Below are positions 8,554 through 16,957 of a DNA stretch of 64,000 nt, in pieces. The position numbers were made by a program, and so were the translations under genes. The DNA is from CAUYUA01 sp963575675 (GTDB taxonomy: Bacteria; Pseudomonadota; Alphaproteobacteria; Azospirillales; Azospirillaceae), in the NCBI GenBank assembly GCA_963575675.1, contig CAUYUA010000055.1, positions 1 through 64,000 on the forward strand. Reading direction: 5' to 3'. The notes under the pieces were generated by a model. It was not told where the DNA came from. It made no database searches and saw only the letters and a program-made list of their open reading frames with translations. Every line of letters begins with the position of its first letter. Position 1 is the first letter of the stretch.

Positions 8554-8681
8554 TGAATTAAAAGGGTCCGGAGACTGCGTTCCCGGTCGCTCGGACCAAG
8601 GATGAAAGTTCTCCCTATTCGCAAAACGATCATCCTCTGGATTTTTTCTATGTTTAAATTCCGGACCCTTTTAATTTAGCT
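8554..8681. repeat. Palindromic repeat family A, copy 4 (right arm mostly deleted)
   Basis: The left half is intact (AATTAAAAGGGTCCGGAGAC ... CGGTCGCTCGGACCAAGGAT). The right side retains only the terminus AAATTCCGGACCCTTTTAAT. The two termini pair as a stem. Confidence 0.8.
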
Positions 8682-8708
8682 TTTTATTTTTTATTCGGAA
8701 GCACAAGA

Positions 8709-9839
8709 TTACAAACCACCCAAGCCTCGCCACCACAAAACCCGAGTCTCTCGCCGAACGCCGTCAGGAAAAACAGCAACCAGAGTTTGCGGCGATGGAA
8801 TTGGCGGAGCAACCACAACAGGAGCCCCTCCAAAAGAAAACCGCAAAGCCCGATCCGGAGGAAGAAAAGCAGAAACAACCGAAGAAGCCAGACGTCCCGA
8901 AAGCGGCGTCTCAACGCTCCAAGCCGTAACCGTCACACCACCGGCGTCAACAAACAATTCCGCAATCTTCCCCCAATCTTGCGGCAAAGAATAACGATCA
9001 ACGCGCAAAGAGCGCATCCCCAAACCTTCAATCGCCAATAACGCTTTCCCGCGAACTGCGCTCTCAACAGCGAAAACTTTCCGCCCATCCGGCTTCCACG
9101 CCAACATCGGCTCGATATCGCCCACCTCAACGACAGGAGGCTCGGGATAACGCTGGCCGCTGCGCGCAATAAAGAGTTGGCGCACATAACGCCCTTCCAA
9201 CGGCAACCCATCCGGCCCAATTACAACCTGCTTCTCTTGCCCTTTAACCATCGGCGGCGCATAACGAGCATCCCGCACACACGCCATATCGCTTACATCC
9301 GGCGCCGGAAGACAGAAAAGACCCGTCGTGCCGAGCGCCCGAATCGGCGACAAACGCCAACCCGAGCGCACGCCCTCAATTGGCGATTCCATCCCCCAAG
9401 CCGAATATAGGCCAAGATCGGAATTGGCTTTAACACGCAGCCACAACACGTTTTCGGTTATCCAAATCAAACGCTCGATAGCCAAACCACGCAACTCCGA
9501 AGCAGGCGTGGAAGCCAAAAACCTTCCGGTTTGAGCGTCCACAACCGAAAACTCCAATGGAGCAACGCACACCCCTAAAGCTATCCACCGCCCACTTGGC
9601 GAAACCGCAACGGTGCATGCTTCACGTTTGTCCGAAGACAGCGTCACAGTAACGCGCGCCTCGTCGTCCACGAGATGCAAATCTATGCCGTCGCTGACCA
9701 CCGCCAAAACCGAAGATTCAGCGCGAACCACACGCTCGGAAAGAAACCCTTCCTCCCCGACCAACAATAAAAACGCTGCGCCGAGCAAAAACGAGCAGCG
9801 CCAAACCTTCTGAACAAGCCCCCTCATCCACGATCTCAT
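8709..9839 (-). CDS. Exported protein of unknown function, beta-propeller-like
   Basis: A 376-residue protein that I do not recognise. The N-terminus has a signal-anchor or signal peptide (SFLLGAAFLLLVGEEGFL ending near AESS). The rest looks like WD40/TolB-type blades: VAVSPSGRWIALGVCVAP, RLIWITENVLWLRVKANSDL, EPMLAWKPDGRKVFAVES. These are short strand-rich units with the SPDGK/KPDGR turn. ATG 9839 is preferred; a TTG lies 5 codons upstream and another ATG at 9827. It is followed on the same strand by nothing related and preceded by sco, with about 100 bases between. A periplasmic propeller role is inference. Confidence 0.65.
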   Translation of the reverse strand: MRSWMRGLVQKVWRCSFLLGAAFLLLVGEEGFLSERVVRAESSVLAVVSDGIDLHLVDDEARVTVTLSSDKREACTVAVSPSGRWIALGVCVAPLEFSVVDAQTGRFLASTPASELRGLAIERLIWITENVLWLRVKANSDLGLYSAWGMESPIEGVRSGWRLSPIRALGTTGLFCLPAPDVSDMACVRDARYAPPMVKGQEKQVVIGPDGLPLEGRYVRQLFIARSGQRYPEPPVVEVGDIEPMLAWKPDGRKVFAVESAVRGKALLAIEGLGMRSLRVDRYSLPQDWGKIAELFVDAGGVTVTAWSVETPLSGRLASSVVSAFLPPDRALRFSFGGAPVVVAPPIPSPQTLVAVFPDGVRRETRVLWWRGLGGL

Positions 9840-9937
9840 AAGGCTACGCCTCAATCACCGCATTAATTACTATGCTCGTCACCATAACGACAACGCGCCC
9901 GAGAAATGACGCAGCCCACCAACAAATCACCCTCAAG

Positions 9938-10558
9938 TTAAATTTTACGCTTCTGCAAAACCTCCCGAATCCCCGAGGCCAGCTCTTGCGGAGTAGAGTC
10001 ATGACGGAAAATTTTCAACGACACCCCACGATCATTGGTCAGGAAGATAAAAGCCGAATGATCGACAGAGTAATTCGTAGGATCAAGTTTCGTGTCTTCA
10101 GATTTGGCTTTACGATAATAAACACGAAACAGCTTGGCGGCGGCGGCGATCTGCTCTGAAGACCCCGTCAGAGCAACGAATCTTTTATGAAACAAAGAAA
10201 TATAATCCGCCAACACATCCGGAGTGTCTCTTTCCGGATCAACCGTAACAAAAAGAGGCTGGATATTATCGACATCCTTCCCCAGCAAATCAAGGGCGGC
10301 GCTCATGTTCTGTAAATTTGTTGGACACACATCCGGACAAAAACGATATCCAAACGTCAGCAAAAGCATTTTGCCAGGCCACTGGCGCTCAGTAACGACT
10401 TTCTTGTCGCTGGCCACCAGAGTAAAACCTCCCCCAATTTCAGGAGCCGACAAAACATCATGGCTCGAAGATTGAGGCGGAAAATAAATTCCCCACAGTA
10501 AAAAGGCCGCTCCCAGAAACAAGGAAACAATACCGATAACGACATATCGACGGATCAT
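9938..10558 (-). CDS. Sco1/SenC copper-chaperone protein
   Basis: A 206-residue membrane-anchored thioredoxin-fold protein that delivers copper to the CuA site of cytochrome oxidase or keeps its thiols reduced. The N-terminal helix is VIGIVSLFLGAAFLLWGIY. The copper-binding CxxxC motif is in LTFGYRFCPDVCPTNL, and the partner histidine is in YSVDHSAFIFL. LFVTVDPERDTPDVL is typical of the family. The start is ATG with GGAGATG upstream. Its presence fits the CuA-carrying subunit encoded at 12824-13363, although a cytochrome c gene lies between them on the other strand. Confidence 0.92.
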   Translation of the reverse strand: MIRRYVVIGIVSLFLGAAFLLWGIYFPPQSSSHDVLSAPEIGGGFTLVASDKKVVTERQWPGKMLLLTFGYRFCPDVCPTNLQNMSAALDLLGKDVDNIQPLFVTVDPERDTPDVLADYISLFHKRFVALTGSSEQIAAAAKLFRVYYRKAKSEDTKLDPTNYSVDHSAFIFLTNDRGVSLKIFRHDSTPQELASGIREVLQKRKI

Positions 10559-10806
10559 GGACGGTTCATCTCCAACTAAATCATCAAGAGGTCAAACCAA
10601 TCGCTTTCTTACACCCCAAGACCACGAAACCACAAGACTGAAAAAGAACCACATAGAAACAGACAATAAGGAACATTCCAGTTGTTTTTAACACTAATCC
10701 ATCGCTCAGTTTGACGCGAATCTCCTGGAAAGTCCACTGAAACATGAGCGCCCCTCACAAGGACGAGCGTTCGTCAACGGATTACCCAAAATCAATTTTC
10801 TAACAA

Positions 10807-10836
10807 TTGACAGAACGCCATACATACGATTAATCT
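10807..10836 (+). promoter_or_regulatory. Candidate sigma-70 promoter of the cytochrome c gene
   Basis: TTGACA at 10807-10812 and a weak -10 TAATCT at 10831-10836 with an 18-base spacer, about 90 bases before the ATG at 10925. The rest of the 10559-10924 gap shows no gene. Confidence 0.4.
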
Positions 10837-10924
10837 GCGCCGTCTTTAAAAATTCTGAGTCTGCTCAAAACAGATTCGCGCAATATGCGGTTTAGTCCTA
10901 TTGCGAACAAACACGGAGGAGTTT

Positions 10925-11311
10925 ATGAGCAAATTGTCGAAAGTCGGCTTCGGTTTGGCCATTGGATTGACGTTGGCGGCAATGAGCGGCTCCGCTTTCG
11001 CCCAAGACGCGGCGGCTGGCGAAAAGTCGTTTAAAAAATATTGCGGCATGTGCCACACCACTGAAGCTGGAAAGAATCGCGTCGGCCCGTCATTAAACGG
11101 CGTCGTTGGTCGCACGTCCGGCTCTGTCGCCGGCTTCGCTTACTCTGTCGCCAACAAAAACTCCGGCATCACCTGGACCGAAGACAAGCTCGACGCATAT
11201 TTGAGCGGCCCAGCAACGGCGACCGTTCCAGGCACGAAGATGACCTTCGGCGGCATTAAAGACACAGCCGAACGCGCAAACGTGATCGCTTATCTTAAGA
11301 CCCAAAAGTAA
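10925..11311 (+). CDS. Class I cytochrome c (c2/c550 type), periplasmic
   Basis: A 128-residue exported monoheme cytochrome. The signal peptide runs to about residue 27 (LTLAAMSGSAFAQ). The heme site is CGMCH in FKKYCGMCHTTEAGKNRVGP, and the methionine sixth ligand is in VPGTKMTFGG. GPSLNGVVGRTSG is typical of the mitochondrial-like c2 family. ATG 10925 is chosen over the in-frame TTG 10901 because ACGGAGGAG lies just in front. It is the likely electron donor to the CuA-type complex encoded next to it. A hairpin follows the stop codon. Confidence 0.93.
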   Translation: MSKLSKVGFGLAIGLTLAAMSGSAFAQDAAAGEKSFKKYCGMCHTTEAGKNRVGPSLNGVVGRTSGSVAGFAYSVANKNSGITWTEDKLDAYLSGPATATVPGTKMTFGGIKDTAERANVIAYLKTQK

Positions 11312-11323
11312 TTATTTCCAACT

Positions 11324-11353
11324 CTCGGCTCCATCCGAAAAGCTGGAGCCGAG
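11324..11353 (+). terminator. Hairpin after the cytochrome c gene
   Basis: A perfect 10-base-pair stem, CTCGGCTCCA and TGGAGCCGAG, with a 10-base loop, starting 12 bases after the stop codon. No clear T run follows, so it may be an mRNA-stabilising or weak terminator structure. Confidence 0.55.
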
Positions 11354-11518
11354 ACGCCGATGTTCCTCAAACCGACGATTCTCCTTAATTTTTAAATCCA
11401 ATCGGAAACACGCAAATAGCGCTATCGCAACATCAATATAATAGCAACATAATAGCAACCATCCCTTTTTCAATAATTATACATCCCTACCGGACACCCT
11501 AAAAAAAGTGAAAGAAAA

Positions 11519-11642
11519 GGCCGGGGCTCCGCCCTGAACCCGCCAAAGGCCGGGAGGCCTTTGGAAACCATGACTTGGAGATTGTAATAACCGAAAGCGC
11601 GAGGACTATTTCAATTCAGTGAAGCCGCAAGAAAAAAGCGCC
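11519..11642 (+). repeat. Repeat family B, copy 3
   Basis: Full-length copy beginning GGCCGGGGCTCCGCCCTGAA and ending GCCGCAAGAAAAAAGCGCC, parallel along its whole length to the copy at 4191-4313. Between it and ctaA lies a 12-base perfect inverted repeat (CCATTGGATCAA at 11669-11680 and its complement at 11717-11728). The rest of the 11354-11737 gap is AT-rich without a gene. Confidence 0.85.
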
Positions 11643-11737
11643 AAAAAGTTTTACGACTTAAGCAGTCTCCATTGGATCAATATCTCCCATCGCAAACTTT
11701 CTACGATCAAGAAACTTGATCCAATGGTCTCGATTCA

Positions 11738-11756
11738 TGACGCCATGTCGGCGTCA
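11738..11756 (-). terminator. Hairpin at the ctaA stop codon
   Basis: TGACGCC/GGCGTCA with a 5-base loop overlaps the ctaA stop codon. A short stem without a T run; it may assist termination of the oxidase operon. Confidence 0.35.
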
Positions 11757-12827
11757 ACGCCGACGCAGATCATGCCGCCCCCAAATCAAAAGCGCCAACA
11801 ACACAAAAGCTCCCGCTTGATGCGCCGTCGCCAACGACACCGGAACCTCAAACAATAATGTTGAAATTCCCAGACCAACCTGAAGAACAACCATCAATCC
11901 CAACAGATTCGCAATCCGGCGCGTGCGCCGCGACGCATCCCGATTGCCGCGAACCCGAACGCAGTAAAGCAGAATGACAACAGCCGTGGAAATCGCCAGC
12001 CAACGATGGAAAAACTGCACAGTCGTCTGATTCTCGAACGCATTGATCCACGTCGGTTCAAAAAACCACGCTTCGCCAGGCAAGAAATCGCCGTTCATCA
12101 ATGGAAACGTGTTGTAAATCAAACCTGCGTGCAGCCCTGCAACGAATGCGCCCCAGGCCATAACAACCACAGAAAGACTCAGCGCAAGAGTCAAATGCAA
12201 ACGCAACCCCGACGCCGCCCTAATCACTCCTGATTTCGCTTTCGGTTGCAGCAAAGACAAAGCTTGCCATAACATAACGCAATAGATCGCCGCAGCAAAC
12301 GAAAGATGCGCCGCTAAACGGTAATGACTGACGGAAGGGCGATCCACCAGACCACTCGCCACCATCAACCACCCCATCAGCCCCTGCATTCCGCCCAACA
12401 CAAACAGACCGATCAAGCGAACCATCAACGGACGATCGATGCGTCCTCGCGCCCAAAACCACAAAAACGGCGCAACATAGACCAAACCCACCAAATGCGC
12501 GACAAAACGATGAAACCACTCCCACCAAAAAATACCCTGGAACTCCGCCAAACTCATCCCTTGGTTGAGAATCCTATACTCCGGCGAAAGTTGATATAGC
12601 CCGAACACACGCAACCACTCGGCGTCGGACAAAGGCGGCAACACCCCGATCAATGGTTTCCACTCGACCATCGACAACCCGGAATGTGTCAATCGCGTTA
12701 CGCCCCCAATCACCACCATGGAAAACACCATGGCGCAACACGTCAACAACCAAAACCCTATCGCACGACGGCCCTCGCCTCCCGCACCGGCGGAGCCGGG
12801 AGGCGGAAAAGAAGCAGCATGTGTCAT
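11754..12827 (-). CDS. ctaA: Heme A synthase, COX15/CtaA type
   Basis: A 357-residue eight-helix membrane enzyme that oxidises the C8 methyl of heme O to make heme A. Typical motifs are VVIGGVTRLTHSGLSMVEWK near the N-terminus, the histidine-bearing helix EWFHRFVAHLVGLVY, and in the second half FFHRWLAI and LATAHQAGAFVLL. The ATG overlaps the stop of the subunit II gene by 4 bases (ATGA), so the three minus-strand genes 14774-11754 form one tightly coupled operon. Its presence implies that heme a is made for this or another terminal oxidase. It has no ctaB partner in view. Confidence 0.94.
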   Translation of the reverse strand: MTHAASFPPPGSAGAGGEGRRAIGFWLLTCCAMVFSMVVIGGVTRLTHSGLSMVEWKPLIGVLPPLSDAEWLRVFGLYQLSPEYRILNQGMSLAEFQGIFWWEWFHRFVAHLVGLVYVAPFLWFWARGRIDRPLMVRLIGLFVLGGMQGLMGWLMVASGLVDRPSVSHYRLAAHLSFAAAIYCVMLWQALSLLQPKAKSGVIRAASGLRLHLTLALSLSVVVMAWGAFVAGLHAGLIYNTFPLMNGDFLPGEAWFFEPTWINAFENQTTVQFFHRWLAISTAVVILLYCVRVRGNRDASRRTRRIANLLGLMVVLQVGLGISTLLFEVPVSLATAHQAGAFVLLALLIWGRHDLRRR

Positions 12828-13363
12828 GGCGTCTCGACCACATTCATCCAGTTGCGCATTTTGTTATGTTCCAATCCACAATACTCGCTGCACTGCACCG
12901 AAACTCGTCCTTGTTGCGGGGCCGTCACCGACAACACCGCCGCGCGTCCGGGCGACAACAACGCCTCCTGCCCGGCAATCACCACGCCGTGAAGAATGTC
13001 GTACCCAGAGACGTGAATTCGATAATCTTTCCCGGCTTGCAACTCAATAATCGGACGAAAGCGCCAACGCTCGGCGGCAAGATACACATCTCCCGGCGGA
13101 GGCCGAACCACAGGAACGCCTTCTTCTTCGCCGACCTGATGCTTAACGATCATTTCGTTCAACCGAGCGTCAAAATCAGGTTGAGCGATCAGGTATTCCT
13201 GGAACTTGGCGCGAGGCATTCCGCGCCACGCAGGCATAGCCGCCAAGAACACCGCCGAAACCACAGCCAAACCGATTCCCACGCCTCGCCGACCACGACA
13301 AGCCTTCTTTTTTTCCGACACGCCACACGCGGTCTGCGAAGAGCAACAACAACGCTTAGTCAT
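12824..13363 (-). CDS. Cytochrome c oxidase subunit II-like protein with complete CuA site
   Basis: A 179-residue protein with one membrane helix (about residues 27-45) and a periplasmic cupredoxin domain. All CuA ligands are present: His125 (YDILHGVVI), then Cys158, Glu160, Cys162, His166 and Met169 in QCSEYCGLEHNKM. It is shorter than mitochondrial-type subunit II, with only one helix, as in ba3-type enzymes. The cytoplasmic N-terminus is odd: MTKRCCCSSQTACG plus a later KKKAC gives five cysteines in 22 residues. ATG 13363 is favoured because of AAAGGA eight bases ahead; it overlaps the end of the subunit I gene. Confidence 0.85.
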   Translation of the reverse strand: MTKRCCCSSQTACGVSEKKKACRGRRGVGIGLAVVSAVFLAAMPAWRGMPRAKFQEYLIAQPDFDARLNEMIVKHQVGEEEGVPVVRPPPGDVYLAAERWRFRPIIELQAGKDYRIHVSGYDILHGVVIAGQEALLSPGRAAVLSVTAPQQGRVSVQCSEYCGLEHNKMRNWMNVVETP

Positions 13364-14774
13364 GGACGGCATCCTTTCGGGCAAACAACCGCCTCAACGC
13401 ATAGATCACAAAGAGCACCCCACCAATCACCGCAAGCGCGCCGCCAAGTCCATAAACGCCCATGGCGACTTTTTTCAAGACACTGTCCAACCCTTGAGCG
13501 GCGGCGCCCATGGTTTTGCGAGGAACGCCCGCAGCGCCCGCCACAAACATGCCGACGGAGAACACTAATTGTCCCCAACCATAACCGTGGAACTGCATGG
13601 CGACAGAGCGACGGTTAATCGTCGCGCGCCCCAGAGCCGGCAATGCAACCGTGACGATCAACGCCATAAACGCCAAATTCACGCCGCCGATCGAAGAGTG
13701 ATAATGCGCGGGCGTGCGAGCGTCGCTCGGCCCCAAGAAAAACCCCATCAGGCCGCCGGCCAAGAACACGAGCATAGACAAAGCCAGACCGAGAGCTTCC
13801 GGAGAGCGCGCGATATCCGCGCGTCGCCGCGCCAAAAGCGCAACAGCGCCCAAACCGACAACCAAAGGCGGCAAAGGAAGCCCATACCATAATAAATCTG
13901 TAAAAGCCAACCGCGATTCCAGACTCAAAGCGTCATAGAGCGCATAGAAAGCCACTCCGGACAACGAAAACGCAACCATCGAGGCCATGCACACGCGAAA
14001 AACGGTCAAAGAAACCGGCGTCTCGCCCAAACCTTGTTTCGCCAACACAACCCACGCGACAAGCATAAGCCCCGTGTTGACGAATTGCAGAATATGCCCG
14101 CCTCCCCAAAACACGCGCTCGTTCAAAGTCTGAATGTCGAGTCCCGAAGGCAGACGGCTCCACGCCAAACCAATGCAGATCAAGGCGATCAGATAACAAG
14201 CTCCGGTCATCGCCACGCCGAACTCAATCGCGCCCTTCAGACGTTTGGGATTGCCCAACAATCGAATCGTCGGCAAGGCCACGCCCAAACCGACCAATCC
14301 CAGGCCGATGTAGTAAAGTGGATGCACCAAAATCGGAACGTAGTTGTTTAGACTCGGCTCGCCGTCGTTCAGGAAAGTCGGAGTCAGCAACAACGCCGAA
14401 CCCAAAATCGCGGCGAAGACGCCCGGCATTCCAAGACCGTTCCAACGCGCCGGCTCTTTTCCGGAGACGACCAAGACGGCCAGAATCCCCAGAATAGCCA
14501 AAAACCACACCACAAAAGACAGGATGACGTGAGCCACCAACCCCGTATAGAAAAAGCTCTGCCAAGACCACGGCAGAAGATTTTGGGTCGGAGGCAAGCG
14601 CGCCAAAACCAACAACAATGCGAGCGCTCCGGCAATCGCCAAAGACCCCAACGCCAACATGGTCCAACCATAAAGCTCTCCCCGAAGCGTCGGAGAAAGT
14701 GCGTCATAGGACCAAAGGCGCAGACCCTTGCCATCTGGATCGGGGCTTTGGTCAACTTGCGTCTCGTGCGTCAA
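13356..14774 (-). CDS. Heme-copper oxidase subunit I homologue with degenerate CuB site
   Basis: A 472-residue protein with about 12 membrane helices in the subunit I superfamily. Low-spin and high-spin heme ligands are present: His82 (LVAHVILSF) and the His357/His359 pair in TPAHYHSSIGG. One CuB-type histidine fits His227 in FWGGGHILQFVNT, but the HPEVY tyrosine motif is replaced. The two adjacent helix VII histidines are absent: the corresponding region (about 270-310) holds no histidine at all, only FTDLLWYGLPLPPLV. The protein therefore cannot be a standard oxygen reductase by its visible residues. The partner subunit keeps CuA. Translation begins at TTG 14774; no better start is seen. 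Confidence 0.8.
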   Translation of the reverse strand: MTHETQVDQSPDPDGKGLRLWSYDALSPTLRGELYGWTMLALGSLAIAGALALLLVLARLPPTQNLLPWSWQSFFYTGLVAHVILSFVVWFLAILGILAVLVVSGKEPARWNGLGMPGVFAAILGSALLLTPTFLNDGEPSLNNYVPILVHPLYYIGLGLVGLGVALPTIRLLGNPKRLKGAIEFGVAMTGACYLIALICIGLAWSRLPSGLDIQTLNERVFWGGGHILQFVNTGLMLVAWVVLAKQGLGETPVSLTVFRVCMASMVAFSLSGVAFYALYDALSLESRLAFTDLLWYGLPLPPLVVGLGAVALLARRRADIARSPEALGLALSMLVFLAGGLMGFFLGPSDARTPAHYHSSIGGVNLAFMALIVTVALPALGRATINRRSVAMQFHGYGWGQLVFSVGMFVAGAAGVPRKTMGAAAQGLDSVLKKVAMGVYGLGGALAVIGGVLFVIYALRRLFARKDAVHD

Positions 14775-15091
14775 CGGGACAGCCTCTCTTATTATTGCCG
14801 ATCGGTGTTTGAGAGAGCCTAAAATGCATTAAACTCGAACGCAAACGCAAAGGTTTTTAGTAAATTTGCCTTACGGCAGACGCAAAGCCTACCCTCACAG
14901 TCATCATTCCTCTCTGCTTTTTTTTCTTTCACGACGCAAACACGTCATGACGTAAATGTTTTGTTAGGATTCTGCTTTTGTTTCCGGTGGAAGCACGGAG
15001 AATCCTGGATTTTTTTTTCATCTTGTCGCACAATTCCTCCACTTGAGCACTTCTTCTTAGCCCGACACCCTTTCGCTTAGGCTTCGATCGT
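14775..15091. promoter_or_regulatory. Divergent intergenic region with a 12-base palindrome
   Basis: 317 bases between the oxidase operon and the HD-GYP gene, which point away from each other. ACGTCATGACGT at 14942-14953 is a perfect palindrome and a possible operator. T-rich runs lie at about 14920-14932 and 15008-15020. No gene is seen. Confidence 0.35.
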
Positions 15092-16882
15092 ATGGAAAGC
15101 ACATTGACCGAGAAATCAAGCGCTTTGGCAGAGTCGCAAGCTCGCCTTGAAAAGCTGATTCAACTCGGCATCGCCATGTCGGCTGAGCGTGACAGCGCAA
15201 AACTGATGGAAATGATTCTGCTCGGCGCAAAAGACTTGGCGAACGCCGATGGCGGAACACTGTACATGCGCACCGATGACGACCAATTGGTCTTTCAGAT
15301 CATTCGCAACGACACTCTGGGAATTGCGCTCGGCGGAACCATCGCCGCCCCTCCCAATCTGCCGTCTGTGCCGATGTACCGCCCCAACACCGGAGAAGCC
15401 AACCACAACAATGTCGTCAGTCACGCCGTTCACGAACAAACCACGGTGAACATTCCTGACGCTTACGCCTCTAAGGACTTCGATTTCTCCGGCACGCGCG
15501 CGTTCGATTCGATTAATCAATACCGCTCAACATCGTTTTTGACCGTCCCGCTTAAGCCTCGCGGCGGCGATGTGATCGGCGCCCTGCAACTCATTAATGC
15601 GCGCGGCGCGCAACCCGGTGAGATCATCCCCTTTTCCGACGACATTCAAAGATTCGTCGAAGCATTGGCCGCTCAAGCCGCAACGGCCATGTATAATCGC
15701 AGCTTGCTGGACGCCCAAGAAAAATTGATGGACGCTTTGATCCAAATCATCGCAGGCGCCATCGACGCCAAAAGCCCCTACACCGGCGGTCACTGCGAAC
15801 GCGTTCCTGAACTGGCGATGATGTTGGCGCGCGCGGCGTGTGAAGAAAATAACGGGCCTCTGGCCAAATTCCAATTCTCCAGTGAAGAAGAGTGGCGCGA
15901 GTTCCGAATCGGAGCGTGGCTGCACGATTGCGGCAAAGTCACCATGCCGGAATATGTGGTTGATAAGGCGACAAAACTCGAAACCATCTACAATCGCGTT
16001 CACGAAGTGCGAACGCGATTTGAAGTGTTGTTGCGCGATGCGGAAATCGAACGCTTGAACAGGCTCCTCAACGGAGAAGCCCCCGCTGAAGCTCAAGCCG
16101 CGTTCGAAGCCCGTAAGGCTCAGTTGCACGACGACTTCACGTTCCTGGCCGAGTGCAACGTGGGCGGCGAGTTCATGGCTCCTGAATTGGTGGAGCGCGT
16201 TAAAAAAATCTCCGGCACGACATGGACGCGCCATTTCAGCGACCGTTTGGGACTGGGGCATGAGGAATTACGTCGTTTCGGCAACGCTCCCGAGCCCCCC
16301 TTGCCGGTCGTGGAAACATTGCTTTCGGATAAACCCGAACACATCATCTTCCGCTCTGAAAACGAAAACGTCTATGACGAACGCTATAAGTTCCGCATCC
16401 GAGTGCCTCCCTATCGTTTCAATTTCGGTGAAGTCTATAACCTGTCAATCAGTCGCGGCACTTTGACCGATGAAGAACGCTATAAAATTAATGAGCATAT
16501 TATCCAAACAGTCATTATGCTGGAGAAAATGCCATTCCCCAAAAATATGCGACGCATTCCAGAATACGCCTGCACTCACCATGAAACCATGATCGGAACC
16601 GGCTATCCACGCAAACTATCAAAAGAAGATATGTCGATTCCTGCGCGTATTATGGCAATTGCCGATATTTTCGAAGCGCTTACCGCTTCTGATCGCCCCT
16701 ATAAAAAAGCCAAGCCATTGTCCGAAGCAATTCGCATTCTCAGCTTCTTCAAAAAAGACCAGCATATAGATTCGGACCTATTCGACTTATTTCTGAAAAA
16801 CGGCATCTATGCAGATTATGCAAAGAAATACCTGAAACCGGAGCAAATCGATGAGGTCGATATCACAAAATACCTCGGATAG
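15092..16882 (+). CDS. GAF / HD-GYP domain protein, probable cyclic-di-GMP phosphodiesterase
   Basis: A 596-residue cytoplasmic signalling protein. A GAF sensor domain occupies about residues 20-200 (LANADGGTLYMRTDD; FLTVPLKPRGGDVIGALQLI). The HD-GYP domain follows: GGHCERVPELAMMLARAA, the metal site AWLHDCGKV, and HHETMIGTGYP near the C-terminus. More than 200 residues lie between HDCGK and HHE, longer than in simple HD-GYP domains; the insert includes charged helices (about 320-420). It probably hydrolyses cyclic-di-GMP in response to a small ligand or redox state at the GAF domain. The EAL/GGDEF protein at 19024-21096 is a second enzyme for the same messenger in this region. Confidence 0.9.
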   Translation: MESTLTEKSSALAESQARLEKLIQLGIAMSAERDSAKLMEMILLGAKDLANADGGTLYMRTDDDQLVFQIIRNDTLGIALGGTIAAPPNLPSVPMYRPNTGEANHNNVVSHAVHEQTTVNIPDAYASKDFDFSGTRAFDSINQYRSTSFLTVPLKPRGGDVIGALQLINARGAQPGEIIPFSDDIQRFVEALAAQAATAMYNRSLLDAQEKLMDALIQIIAGAIDAKSPYTGGHCERVPELAMMLARAACEENNGPLAKFQFSSEEEWREFRIGAWLHDCGKVTMPEYVVDKATKLETIYNRVHEVRTRFEVLLRDAEIERLNRLLNGEAPAEAQAAFEARKAQLHDDFTFLAECNVGGEFMAPELVERVKKISGTTWTRHFSDRLGLGHEELRRFGNAPEPPLPVVETLLSDKPEHIIFRSENENVYDERYKFRIRVPPYRFNFGEVYNLSISRGTLTDEERYKINEHIIQTVIMLEKMPFPKNMRRIPEYACTHHETMIGTGYPRKLSKEDMSIPARIMAIADIFEALTASDRPYKKAKPLSEAIRILSFFKKDQHIDSDLFDLFLKNGIYADYAKKYLKPEQIDEVDITKYLG

Positions 16883-16957
16883 CGCGCTTTGTGACGGAAT
16901 TTTACTATAAAAATCCTTAACTCTCTTTTCGCCGATGAAAACGACAATAAAATGCGA

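Noticed and set aside
12653..13618. Long plus-strand open frame of 321 residues antisense to the oxidase subunit II and ctaA genes
   Set aside because: The product is Arg/His/Pro-rich and lacks any motif; the opposite strand encodes well-conserved proteins. A codon-bias shadow.
15527..16261. Minus-strand frame of 244 residues inside the HD-GYP gene
   Set aside because: The plus strand carries intact GAF and HD-GYP motifs throughout; the antisense product shows no family features.
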